From: Actinomycetota bacterium
Lineage (GTDB): Bacteria > Actinomycetota > Actinomycetes > S36-B12
Length of the DNA: 44,381 nucleotides
Assembly: GCA_030645615.1 (NCBI GenBank)
Contig: JAUSNB010000035.1
Span: forward strand, 160,987-205,367
Reading direction: 5' to 3'
In this document: positions 27,835-35,815 of the stretch, one piece after another
Layout of the letters: every line of letters starts with the position of its first letter
How positions within the stretch are numbered: the first letter of the stretch is position 1
Translations under genes and position numbers: made by a program
Notes under the pieces: model-generated
The model's input: the letters and a program-made list of their open reading frames with translations, nothing else
Databases searched by the model: none
What the model was told of the DNA's origin: nothing

Positions 27835-30408
27835 CTAGCGGCCGAGCCGCCGCGCCAGGTCGCGCCGGAACCCGCTGATGGCGCCGCCCGCACTGGAGTA
27901 GGCCAGCAGGGCGATCAGGGTGAGGCTGCCGATCAGCAGGAAGCTGATCGCGTCGGACAGCTTCAACGCCGGCACGACTGCCGTGGCCAGGGACAGCATC
28001 AGGGCACCGACGAGGCAGCCGACGAAGGAACCGCGCCCGCCCAGCAGGCTCGCTCCACCCAGCACGGGGGCCGCGATGGCCAGCAGCGTGTAGCTGTTCC
28101 CCACCGTCCCGTCTCCGGTCCCCACCTGCCCGGCCACGAGGATGCCGGCGATTGACGCGATCACCGCGGCCGCGATGTACGACAGCACCCGCATCCGATT
28201 CACGTTGACGCCGAGCCGGAAGGCGAACACGGGCTCGAGCCCGGCCGCGCGTACCAGCAGTCCGAAGCGGCTCCGCCACAGCACGAGGTCGGCAACGAAG
28301 AGGAGCGGGATGATGATCAGGAGCGGCAGCGGGATGAACCCGACCTTCTTCGTCATCAAGCTCATGAGGTCGAAGTTGATCAACCCGCCGGCGGTCGGCC
28401 GAAGAATGAGCGCCACGCCTCCCACGATGCCGAACGTCGCGATCGTGGCGATGACCGGGGACAGCTTCACGTACTGGGTCAACGTGGCGTTGACGCCACC
28501 CACGATGAGCCCCAGCAGCAGCGCGATGAGCAGGGACAGGAGCAGCAGCGGGATGACATTGCCCTCGGTGATGAAGAACGACATGACGACCACGGTCAGG
28601 CCCACCATCGCGCCCACCGAGACGTCGATCCCGCCGAGCAGCATGACGGAGAACTGCGCGACGGCCAGCACCGCCAGCGGCAGGGTCAGCAAGAGCACGT
28701 TGTAGAAGTTCTGGGCACTGCCGAAGTTGGGCTCGATGATGATCGCGGCGATCCAGATGGCAGCGACAATCAGCGAGAGCCCGGCCAACCGGACGAAGTC
28801 CTCCGCCCCACCGAACATCCGGCGCAGGCGACCCTTCTCCACCTGGATCGGGGCGTCATCAACCTCGGACGTGACGGTCGTGTGGGTGGCCACGGAAAAG
28901 CTGCCGACGATCGATTCCTCGCTGGACCCCATGCCGGCCAGCTCGGCGACCACCTTGCCTCGCGACATGACGATGATCCGGTCCGCCATTCCCGCGAGCT
29001 CCGAAGCATCGGATGACCCGATGACGACGCCGATGCCGCCATCAGCCGCCGAGCGGAGCATGCGGTAGATGTCCATTCGCGACCGGACGTCGACGCCCTG
29101 CGTGGGCTCCTCGATGAGCATGACCCGTGGCTCGGTGACCAGGGCCCGGCTCAGCGCCACCTTCTGCTGGTTGCCGCCTGACAGGGACGTCACGGGCAGG
29201 ACCGGGCTGCCGACCTTGATGCCGAACTGGTCGATCTCGCTCTCGACGGATGCCTTCTGCCGGGACGGGCTGATCACTCCCGCGGTCGACAGCCGGCGCA
29301 GCACGCCGACCGTGAGGTTCTCCTTGATGCTGAGCGGCTGAAACAGCGACTCCTTGCGACGGTCGCCGCTCAGGAAGAGGACGTGGTTGCGCACCGCCTC
29401 GCCGTAACTGCGAATCGACTTGCCCTCGATGGTCAGGGAGCCGCTCGGCTCGCCCACGCCGGCCAGGCCGCGGAGCAACTGCCGCTGGCCGTTGCCGTCG
29501 GCGCCGGCGATCCCGACGATCTCGCCCGCCCGCACGGTCAGGGACACCGGGCCGAAGCCAGGCCCGACGAGGTCGCGGGCCTCGAGCAGCGGCGCGGCCG
29601 CGTCGTTGACGGACGTGCGCTCCGGGTACTCGACGTCGACCGACGTGCCCGCCATGATCTCGACGAGGCCCTCGTAGTCGGTCTCGGTGCTGGGCATCGT
29701 GGCGCGCAGGATTCCGTCACGCAGCACGCTGATGCGGTGAGCCACCCGGAAGACCTCGGAGAGGCGGTGGGTCACGAACAGAACGCTCGAGCCTGATGCA
29801 CCCACGCCGGCCACGAGGTCCAGCACACGGTCGACGCCGGACGCGTCGAGGGCCGAGGTGGCCTCGTCGAGGATGAGCAGGCGAGGCTTGGCGGCGATGG
29901 CGCGCACGATCTCGATCAGCTGCCGGTCGCCCGGGTCGATCGAGGATGTCTTGGAGTCGGCGGGGATCGTCCCGAGTCCGTACTGCTCGAGGATCCCGCT
30001 GGTCCACTTCGCCATGTCGCTGTATGCCGGCCGCAGCGCGGCAGGAGTCCCGATGTAGAAGTTCTGGGCGACGGTGAGTCCGGGGATCAGGGATCCGTCC
30101 TGGAACACGGTCAGGATGCCGGCGGACTGGGAATCGCGCGGCGAGCGCGGGTCGAGGGACTGCCCCTCAACGGTGATGGTGCCGGAGTCGCGCGGCACCG
30201 TGCCGGACACCACGCCGACAAACGTGGACTTGCCCGAGCCGTTCTCGCCTACGAGTGCATGGATCTCACCGGGGGCGAGCGTGATGCTGGCTCCCTGAAG
30301 CGCACGGACGATGCCGTAGGTCTTGGAGAGGCCTTCGGCGCGCAAGGTCACCGTCTCGGCCGGGGTCCCGGCGGAGGGCGAGGGCGAGGCGTCGGAGGTG
30401 GGGTTCAC
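27835..30408 (-). CDS. ABC importer: two ATPase domains fused to a permease
   Basis: This is an 857-residue single chain of ribose-type importer parts. Residues about 20-250 are NBD1 with Walker A GENGSGKST (54-62), an atypical signature DPGDRQ, Walker B LLILDEATSALD and the VTHRLSEVF switch. NBD2 (about 270-505) has a degenerate Walker A GADGNGQRQ but an intact LSGGNQQKVALSRAL signature and IEEPTQGVDV. From about 535 a BPD_transp_2 permease follows with roughly nine helices (for example QFSVMLLGGIDVSVGAMVGL). RbsA- and RbsC-type proteins are normally separate; here they are fused and a second permease is encoded upstream. One NBD active, one degenerate is usual for RbsA. Confidence 0.9.
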   Translation of the reverse strand: MNPTSDASPSPSAGTPAETVTLRAEGLSKTYGIVRALQGASITLAPGEIHALVGENGSGKSTFVGVVSGTVPRDSGTITVEGQSLDPRSPRDSQSAGILTVFQDGSLIPGLTVAQNFYIGTPAALRPAYSDMAKWTSGILEQYGLGTIPADSKTSSIDPGDRQLIEIVRAIAAKPRLLILDEATSALDASGVDRVLDLVAGVGASGSSVLFVTHRLSEVFRVAHRISVLRDGILRATMPSTETDYEGLVEIMAGTSVDVEYPERTSVNDAAAPLLEARDLVGPGFGPVSLTVRAGEIVGIAGADGNGQRQLLRGLAGVGEPSGSLTIEGKSIRSYGEAVRNHVLFLSGDRRKESLFQPLSIKENLTVGVLRRLSTAGVISPSRQKASVESEIDQFGIKVGSPVLPVTSLSGGNQQKVALSRALVTEPRVMLIEEPTQGVDVRSRMDIYRMLRSAADGGIGVVIGSSDASELAGMADRIIVMSRGKVVAELAGMGSSEESIVGSFSVATHTTVTSEVDDAPIQVEKGRLRRMFGGAEDFVRLAGLSLIVAAIWIAAIIIEPNFGSAQNFYNVLLLTLPLAVLAVAQFSVMLLGGIDVSVGAMVGLTVVVMSFFITEGNVIPLLLLSLLIALLLGLIVGGVNATLTQYVKLSPVIATIATFGIVGGVALILRPTAGGLINFDLMSLMTKKVGFIPLPLLIIIPLLFVADLVLWRSRFGLLVRAAGLEPVFAFRLGVNVNRMRVLSYIAAAVIASIAGILVAGQVGTGDGTVGNSYTLLAIAAPVLGGASLLGGRGSFVGCLVGALMLSLATAVVPALKLSDAISFLLIGSLTLIALLAYSSAGGAISGFRRDLARRLGR

Positions 30409-30462
30409 GAGGGTCCCTATCGGAGTACGAGGCGGGGATCGGGCTGTCGTGCGGAGCCGAGC

Positions 30463-30500
30463 GGCTTGGTGGCCGGCCCTGGCGGGCCGGCCACCAAGCC
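30463..30500 (-). promoter_or_regulatory. Strong intercistronic hairpin after the binding-protein gene
   Basis: Arms GGCTTGGTGGCCGGCCC (30463-30479) and GGGCCGGCCACCAAGCC (30484-30500) are perfect 17-base complements around a 4-base loop. It stands 7 bases after the binding-protein stop and 55 before the ATPase/permease fusion. No T-tract follows on the transcribed strand, so it looks like an mRNA-stabilising or attenuating element that keeps binding-protein expression above that of the membrane parts, rather than a simple terminator. Confidence 0.7.
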
Positions 30501-30507
30501 TGGTGCG

Positions 30508-31842
30508 TCAGGAGGATGCGCTGAGCATCTGATCCATCACGCTGGCCGGGATCAGCGTCGGTCCCGGGTAGTCGGCCGGCTTGTCGGCCTCATAGAAGCC
30601 CGGCTCCGCCTTGATGAACGGCTGCGGGTAGATGACCAGCTCCGGTGCCGGCGTGCCGGACAGAACCTGGTCGACCGCGTTCGACACGGAGACGCGGGAC
30701 GTCCAGTTGAGGGAGTTGGTGTCGTAGAGCTCGAACGGGTTGTCCGTGCCCTGCTTGGCCTCCCACTCCTTCCAGAGGTCGTTGTTCGCGGTCCAGGTGA
30801 TGAAGTCCGGAACAGGCTGGCCCGCCTGGTCGTAGGCCTTCACGATCTGCGTCATCGGATCGGCGTAGTCGTACATGATGATGTCGACTTCCTCGCCCGA
30901 TGCGAGCAGTGCCGTGGCCGCCTCGAATGCGCCCTGGAGCGTCCAGTTGGTGTCGGCCCTGAAGACGACCTCGATGCCCGGCGCATTTGCGGCGAGCTCA
31001 TCCTCCGCGCACGCGTTCCACGCAGCCCCCTGGGGGTTGCCCGGGGTGCCGTTGAAGAACGCGATCTTGCCCTCGGTGCCCAGGATCCCTTGCGCGATCT
31101 TGGCCATCTCGGTGCCGTTGGCGCACACGTCCCCGGTCACCTGGCTGGCGATGGCGGTGGCGGGGGTCTCCGGTGACGGACCGACGAAGATCGACACGAC
31201 CGCGCCGGCCTCCTGCGCCGCCTGGAAGGCGGGAGCAAGGGCAGGTCCGAAGTCGTTGTAGCCGACGATGACATCAGCACCGTCAGCGGACAGGGCGCGG
31301 ACGCCCGCCTGCATCTGGGCCAGGTCGTACTCCGGCTTCACCGAGATGATGCGACCCACCTCGGGGTACGTGATCGCCTGGAGGATGGCCTCCATGCGGG
31401 ACGCCTTGCGCCAGGTGTTGAGCTCGGGCGAGATGTACCCGACGGTGAGGTCGCCACCACCGGGGATCTCGCAGTCGCTGCTGGACCAGCACTCGAAGGC
31501 CAGCTGGAGCTGCTCCGGGGTGAGCTCGACCGAGGCCCGTGTCAGTGCCGACTGGATCGCCGGATCGAGGGTGGCCGCATCGACAGTGTCGGTGCGCAGT
31601 GCCTGGTTGACCGTCGCCTGAAGGTCACCGGATGCCGCGGGGGCCTCCGACGCAGGAGCCTCAGAGGCGGGTGCCTCAGAGGCGGGTGCCTCCGACGAAG
31701 CTGCGGCCGAGGACTCCGTGGAGCTGCTCGACCCACAGGCAGCCAGGAGAAGGGCCGCGGAGAGGCCAACAGCGACGGCCGCGAGGCCCTTGGTCGCCAT
31801 GCCTCGACGCGTCCTTCCCCGAGCAGTGGTGGAACTATCCAT
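30508..31842 (-). CDS. ABC importer substrate-binding lipoprotein
   Basis: This extracellular solute-binding protein of 444 residues has a lipoprotein signal: a basic start, GLAAVAVGLSAALLLAAC with lipid Cys36. A low-complexity linker of four SEAPA repeats (residues 50-69) tethers it. The periplasmic-binding domain (Peripla_BP_4-like) has LTVGYISPELNTWRKASRM, GADVIVGYNDFGPALAPAF, EGKIAFFNGTPGNPQGAAWN and VDIIMYDYADPMTQ. I chose ATG 31842 because AAGGA precedes it at 6 bases; ATG 31848 lies on that site. It is flanked by permease and ATPase genes of the same importer. The ligand may be sugar-like by family, unproven. Confidence 0.9.
   Translation of the reverse strand: MDSSTTARGRTRRGMATKGLAAVAVGLSAALLLAACGSSSSTESSAAASSEAPASEAPASEAPASEAPAASGDLQATVNQALRTDTVDAATLDPAIQSALTRASVELTPEQLQLAFECWSSSDCEIPGGGDLTVGYISPELNTWRKASRMEAILQAITYPEVGRIISVKPEYDLAQMQAGVRALSADGADVIVGYNDFGPALAPAFQAAQEAGAVVSIFVGPSPETPATAIASQVTGDVCANGTEMAKIAQGILGTEGKIAFFNGTPGNPQGAAWNACAEDELAANAPGIEVVFRADTNWTLQGAFEAATALLASGEEVDIIMYDYADPMTQIVKAYDQAGQPVPDFITWTANNDLWKEWEAKQGTDNPFELYDTNSLNWTSRVSVSNAVDQVLSGTPAPELVIYPQPFIKAEPGFYEADKPADYPGPTLIPASVMDQMLSASS
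31636..31695 (-). repeat. Four tandem repeats coding for the SEAPA linker
   Basis: About four 15-base units encode Ser-Glu-Ala-Pro-Ala repeated in the binding protein, just after the lipid-anchored Cys. Units differ at a few third positions (gcctcaga/gcctccga), showing they are old enough to have drifted. The segment is a flexible spacer from the membrane surface. Confidence 0.75.
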
Positions 31843-31855
31843 TCGCATTCCTTCC

Positions 31856-32875
31856 CTAGTGGACGGACCCCTGGAGCAGGGCCGTATCTCCTCCTGCTTC
31901 GCGCTTGCCGAAGACAGACCGCAGGATCTTCTTGTCGCGCAGGAGGAAAACCATGGTGAGTCCCAGGGCGAGGACGAGGCCCTGGACGAGGGCGGTCGCT
32001 CCGCCGGTGAAGCCCGCTACCTGGAGGTTCAAGGTCAGCAGGGAGACAAAGACCGAGCCGAGCAGGGTGGCGACGAAGCTGACCCGGCCTCCGGTGAGGA
32101 CCGCCCCGCCCAGGACGACGGCCACGATGGGCGCCAGGAGGTAGGGCGTCCCGATAGTGAGGTCGGGAGTGCGGAGCAAGCCAGAGAGCAGGATGCCACC
32201 CACTCCGTACAGGAGTGCAGCCACGATGTAGGCGAGCACCCGGTAGCTCCTGGCCTTGAGGCCCACCAGGACGCCCGCCGCGACCGACGCGCTGCTCGCC
32301 ACCATCCGCCGTCCGGGCACGGTCAGCCAGAGGATTGCGGTGCCGAGGGCTGCCAAGGCAATGCTCGCTAGCAGGATGTAGCTGATCCCGGCGACGTTGT
32401 TGCCGCTGAAGTCCACGAGGGGCTGCGGCACGCTCGAGACATTGAGGATCTGGCCCCGGTAGAGCCGGCCGAACCCGACCGCGAGCATGCCCACGGCAAG
32501 GGTGACCACGAGCGAGTTCAGCCCGAAGACCTCGACGAGCACCCCGTTCGCCAGTCCGATGAGGAAGACCGCGAGCAGCGACACCACGATCGCCGGGACC
32601 AGCATGCTGTCGTCGCCGCCGGGGTACTTCAGCATGATGATGCCGACGACCGTGATCGCGGAGGGGACGCTCAGGTCGATGCCGCCGGTGCCGATGACCA
32701 GGGCCTGACCCGCGGACGCCAGGATCATGATCCCGACAAGGGGCGTGAACGCGGAGAGGATGCCCTGGCCGAAGACCGATCCGGAGGTCTGCAGGCCGGC
32801 CAGCCCGAGCATGATGAGGACGCCCACGCCGATGACCGTGAGGGGTGTGATGAAACCGCGTGCTGGCCGATGCAC
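31856..32875 (-). CDS. ABC importer permease (ribose/BPD_transp_2 type)
   Basis: This 339-residue membrane protein starts at GTG 32875 with CAGGAG upstream. It has about nine to ten helices, including TPLTVIGVGVLIMLGLAGL, the LVIGTGGIDLSVPSAITV segment common to RbsC-like permeases, SLVVTLAVGMLAVGFGRLY and GGAVLTGGRVSFVATLLGSVFV. It ends with a basic LRDKKILRSVFGKREAGGD tail. It pairs with the permease domain of the fused protein to form a heteromeric channel. It is the first gene of the importer operon permease, binding protein, fusion, GldA. Confidence 0.9.
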   Translation of the reverse strand: MHRPARGFITPLTVIGVGVLIMLGLAGLQTSGSVFGQGILSAFTPLVGIMILASAGQALVIGTGGIDLSVPSAITVVGIIMLKYPGGDDSMLVPAIVVSLLAVFLIGLANGVLVEVFGLNSLVVTLAVGMLAVGFGRLYRGQILNVSSVPQPLVDFSGNNVAGISYILLASIALAALGTAILWLTVPGRRMVASSASVAAGVLVGLKARSYRVLAYIVAALLYGVGGILLSGLLRTPDLTIGTPYLLAPIVAVVLGGAVLTGGRVSFVATLLGSVFVSLLTLNLQVAGFTGGATALVQGLVLALGLTMVFLLRDKKILRSVFGKREAGGDTALLQGSVH

Positions 32876-32899
32876 TGAGTCTCCTGCCGTCCATTGAGC

Positions 32900-32915
32900 C
32901 CGACCGCCCGGTCGG
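32900..32915. promoter_or_regulatory. 16-bp inverted repeat before the importer operon
   Basis: CCGACCG and CGGTCGG are perfect 7-base arms around CC, 25 bases upstream of the permease GTG. It is a possible operator in the leader. It shares CGACCG/CGGTCG with the TetR palindrome at 40743-40764, but the spacing is 2 bases rather than 6, so a different geometry applies. Confidence 0.4.
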
Positions 32916-32961
32916 ACGCTCCTAACGTGCCGCAACGTGTCACAGTCGCAACGGCGCAAGA

Positions 32962-32978
32962 TGTCTCATTGTGAGACG
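32962..32978. promoter_or_regulatory. Near-perfect inverted repeat upstream of the importer operon
   Basis: TGTCTCA and TGAGACG flank TTG; six of seven arm positions pair. It lies 87 bases before the permease start, in the 262-base divergent region with the flavin oxidoreductase gene. Its geometry (7-3-7) equals that of the perfect repeat at 19226-19242. Confidence 0.45.
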
Positions 32979-33071
32979 AGCGTCACTCCCCAGATTCGCC
33001 CTCATGCGCCGAGCCCGGAGAACGCCGCCTTTGCCGAATCGTTACCACCGCGGCCGAGCGGGTGGCCTGCG

Positions 33072-33086
33072 TGTCTTTCTGGGACA
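33072..33086. promoter_or_regulatory. Candidate regulator box upstream of the LLM oxidoreductase
   Basis: TGTCTTTCTGGGACA, extended by flanking G and C, gives GTGTC/GACAC arms around 7 bases. It ends 52 bases before the ATG at 33138 in the region shared with the importer operon. Its right half TGGGACA matches those at 17001-17007 and 24762-24768. Confidence 0.42.
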
Positions 33087-33137
33087 CCCTCGGTGACGCA
33101 GCCTGGAGTGTGATGGCCACACCCTGAGGAGGTCGGC

Positions 33138-33995
33138 ATGCAGGTTGGCATCTACGCGTTCGCGACATCGAATGGTCTTCGCCCGGACGAGCTCGCCCGG
33201 GAGGTGGAGGCTCGTGGCTTCACCCGCCTCATGTTCCCGGAGCACTCGCACATCCCGATCAGCCGCGCCACGAGCTACCCCGACGTCTACGGCGGGGGGG
33301 ACCTGCCCGACTTCTACCGGCAGACGTTCGATCCGTTCGTCAGTTGCACCCTCTCTGCATCGGCCACGACTCGGCTGCGGGTGGGTACCGGCATCTGCCT
33401 CCTCGCGCTGCGCGAGCCGGTCAACACGGCCAAGGAGGTCGCCTCCGTCGACTACCTGTCCGGGGGCCGCTTCGATTTCGGGGTGGGCTTCGGGTGGAAC
33501 GCTGATGAGTTCGAGAACCTGGGCGTCCCGTTCAAGGGCCGGCAGAAGCTCGTGCGCGAGAAGATCATGCTGATGCGGCGGCTCTGGCAGGACGATGTGG
33601 CCGAGTACCAGGGGGAACTCGTCTCCCTGCAGCCGAGCTGGGCATGGCCGAAGCCCGTCGGCGGGCCGCCCATCCTCCTCGGCGGCAATGGGCCGCTGAC
33701 GATGAAGCACGCCGCCGAATGGGCAGACGTCTGGTACCCCACCCCGCCCGCCGAGGATCCCCTGCTGACCGCCTCGGTCCCCGCCTTCCACGCCCTGCTG
33801 CAGGAGGCAGGCCGCAACCCTGAGGATGTCGGCATCGGCTGCGCGCCTGGCGACGTCACCTCCTCCGATCTGGAGACCTACGCGGCAAACGGCCTGGACT
33901 TCGTCAACGTGGGCATGGTGACGACGTCCCGTGACGATGACCTGCGCCGGCTCGACGAGGTCGCCGAGCGGGCTGCGGCCTACCTTCAGGGCTGA
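33138..33995 (+). CDS. LLM-class (F420-type) flavin oxidoreductase
   Basis: This luciferase-like TIM-barrel protein has 285 residues starting at ATG 33138 behind GAGGAGG. Features: MQVGIYAFATSNGLRPDELA, GFTRLMFPEHSHIPISR, RLRVGTGICLLALREPVNTAKEVASVDYLSGGRFDFGVGFGWNADE (the typical cofactor wall) and PPILLGGNGPLTMKHAAEWADVW. Spacing and these motifs are those of the F420-dependent actinobacterial branch rather than FMN monooxygenases with partners; no reductase gene is nearby. It probably carries out hydride transfer or oxidation on the imported compound. It leads the gene pair with a nitrilase. Confidence 0.85.
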   Translation: MQVGIYAFATSNGLRPDELAREVEARGFTRLMFPEHSHIPISRATSYPDVYGGGDLPDFYRQTFDPFVSCTLSASATTRLRVGTGICLLALREPVNTAKEVASVDYLSGGRFDFGVGFGWNADEFENLGVPFKGRQKLVREKIMLMRRLWQDDVAEYQGELVSLQPSWAWPKPVGGPPILLGGNGPLTMKHAAEWADVWYPTPPAEDPLLTASVPAFHALLQEAGRNPEDVGIGCAPGDVTSSDLETYAANGLDFVNVGMVTTSRDDDLRRLDEVAERAAAYLQG

Positions 33996-34020
33996 CGGGC
34001 AGCATGCGCAAGGGGCGCAC

Positions 34021-35010
34021 GTGGTGACGAGGTTCCCGGAGCCTTACGTTGCTGCCGTCGTGCAATGGGCCCCGTCCTTCTGCGACTCGGCCTCGGGCAC
34101 GGCACGTGCGTGTGCGGCCATCGAGGCGGCGGCGGCCGAGGGCGCCCGATTGGTCGTCTTCCCCGAGGCCTGGCTCACCGGCTACCCGTACTTCCAGGGG
34201 GTCACCCGGCACCCGGACTACTTCCCGACCTGGCAGGCCTTCGCGATGAGCGCCATCGAGGTCCCTGGGCCCGAGATCGACGAGATCGGCCGATGTGCGC
34301 GCGCGGTCGGCGCCGAGGTAGTCCTCGGAGTGAACGAGCGGGATCGGTCCGATGCCGTCTACAACACGATGGTCTTCATCGGCGCTGACGGCACCCTGCG
34401 AGGAAAGCATCGCAAGCTCATCCCGACGATCACCGAGTCGCTCGTTTGGTCGCGGGGCGACGGCTCGGATCTGGACGCCCACGCGACCGGCGTCGGCAGG
34501 ATCGGCGGCCTCATGTGCTACGAGCACAACATGGCCCTTGCACGGTACGCGTGCTGCACGCTCGGCATCCAGGTGCACGCCGCCCTGTGGCCCGGCTTCT
34601 CGTTCATGGACCAGATGATTGATGCCAGCAACCGGCAACTGGCCATGGAGAACGCATGCTTCGTCATGTCCGCCCGCGAGGTCATGAGCATCGACAGCGT
34701 GCCGAGCGGTCTGGCCGACTTCGGCGATCACAGCCTGTGGAACAGCCACGGGGGGAGCGCCATCATCGCGCCGGGAGGTGGCTACCTCGCTGGACCGGTG
34801 TTCGACCAGGAGACGATCCTCACGGCCGAGATCGACCTGAGGTCCACCCTGAACACCAAGTGGTGGGTGAACGGCACGGCGAACTATTCCAGGCCGGATG
34901 TCTTCCGGCTGGACTGGGACCGGCGGCAGAAGCCTCCCGTGGTGGCCTGGAACTGTGACGAGCCGCGCGTCCTGCACCCACCTCGGGCACAGCCCGCTCG
35001 CGATGGCTGA
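34021..35010 (+). CDS. Nitrilase / carbon-nitrogen hydrolase
   Basis: This enzyme hydrolyses a nitrile to an acid and ammonia, or an amide in related members. It has 329 residues from GTG 34021; a second GTG at 34024 is equally possible and would number the triad Glu48, Lys131, Cys165. The catalytic residues lie in VVFPEAWLTGYPYFQG (Glu), GKHRKLIPT (Lys) and GGLMCYEHNMALARYA (Cys); the C-Y-E-H environment points to the nitrilase branch. It follows the flavin oxidoreductase by 25 bases and precedes an SDR, so it belongs to the same transcript. The natural substrate is unknown. Confidence 0.88.
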   Translation: MVTRFPEPYVAAVVQWAPSFCDSASGTARACAAIEAAAAEGARLVVFPEAWLTGYPYFQGVTRHPDYFPTWQAFAMSAIEVPGPEIDEIGRCARAVGAEVVLGVNERDRSDAVYNTMVFIGADGTLRGKHRKLIPTITESLVWSRGDGSDLDAHATGVGRIGGLMCYEHNMALARYACCTLGIQVHAALWPGFSFMDQMIDASNRQLAMENACFVMSAREVMSIDSVPSGLADFGDHSLWNSHGGSAIIAPGGGYLAGPVFDQETILTAEIDLRSTLNTKWWVNGTANYSRPDVFRLDWDRRQKPPVVAWNCDEPRVLHPPRAQPARDG

Positions 35011-35053
35011 TTCTGCGACAGTAGGAAGCCCCAGAACGTCCTAGCCTGCCGGA

Positions 35054-35806
35054 ATGACCTCACTGGCAGGACTCGCGGCCATCGTCACCGGTGCAAGCCG
35101 CGGCATCGGCCTCGCCGTGGCCCAGCGGTTGGTGGACGATGGCGCGCGCGTGTGCGTCACCGGGCGGAACGCGGATGCCCTTCGCGAGGCCGTGACGACG
35201 CTCGGCGGCAGCCAGTTCGCCATCGGCGTCGCCGGCAAGGCGGATGACCGCGACCACCAGCTGGGCACCGTCGCCGCAGTCATGGAGCACTTCGGGCGAA
35301 TCGACATCCTGGTGAACAACGCGGGCATCAACCCCGTCTACGGACCTGTCATCGGCATCGACCTCGGCGCCGCGCGCAAGGTGCTCGACGTGAACGTCCT
35401 GGCGGGGCTCGCCTGGACCCAGGCCTGCTACTCCGCCTGGATGCAGGAGAACGGCGGCCGCGTCGTGAACGTCGCCTCCGTTGCGGGCATCCAGGCCGCT
35501 GACGGCATCGGGATTTACGGCGTCAGCAAGGCAGCGGTGATCGCCATGACGCGGCAACTGGGCCACGAGCTCGGGCCCAGGGTGCGGGTCAATGCGGTCG
35601 CGCCGGGGGTCGTGAAGACGGAGTTCGCGCGGGCCTTGTACGAGGCCGACGAGGAGGGCGTAAGCGAGGCCTACCCCCTCAAACGGCTCGGCGTCCCGGG
35701 GGATATCGCCAGCGCCATCGCCTTCCTGGTCTCGCCGGAGTCGGACTGGATCACGGGCCAGACCATCGTCGTCGACGGCGGCATCACCCTCGGTGCGCGG
35801 ATCTGA
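35054..35806 (+). CDS. SDR oxidoreductase
   Basis: This short-chain dehydrogenase/reductase of 250 residues has TGASRGIGLAVAQRL (cofactor loop), NNAGINPVYGPV, the catalytic Ser142, Tyr155 and Lys159 in NVASVAGI and IYGVSKAAV, and the C-terminal TGQTIVVDGGI. It is FabG-like, so a 3-oxoacyl-CoA or ketone is plausible. It is the third gene after the flavin oxidoreductase and nitrilase (43-base gap). It ends convergently 9 bases from the acyl-CoA ligase gene. Confidence 0.87.
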   Translation: MTSLAGLAAIVTGASRGIGLAVAQRLVDDGARVCVTGRNADALREAVTTLGGSQFAIGVAGKADDRDHQLGTVAAVMEHFGRIDILVNNAGINPVYGPVIGIDLGAARKVLDVNVLAGLAWTQACYSAWMQENGGRVVNVASVAGIQAADGIGIYGVSKAAVIAMTRQLGHELGPRVRVNAVAPGVVKTEFARALYEADEEGVSEAYPLKRLGVPGDIASAIAFLVSPESDWITGQTIVVDGGITLGARI

Positions 35807-35815
35807 TCGGTGCCA

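Noticed and set aside
30463-30500. Reading the hairpin as a rho-independent terminator
   Set aside because: No T-tract follows the stem on the transcribed strand, and downstream genes complete the importer, so transcription should continue.
31630-31700. Short tandem repeats considered as a CRISPR or regulatory repeat
   Set aside because: The units are in frame, have no spacers and encode the Ser-Glu-Ala-Pro-Ala linker of the binding lipoprotein.
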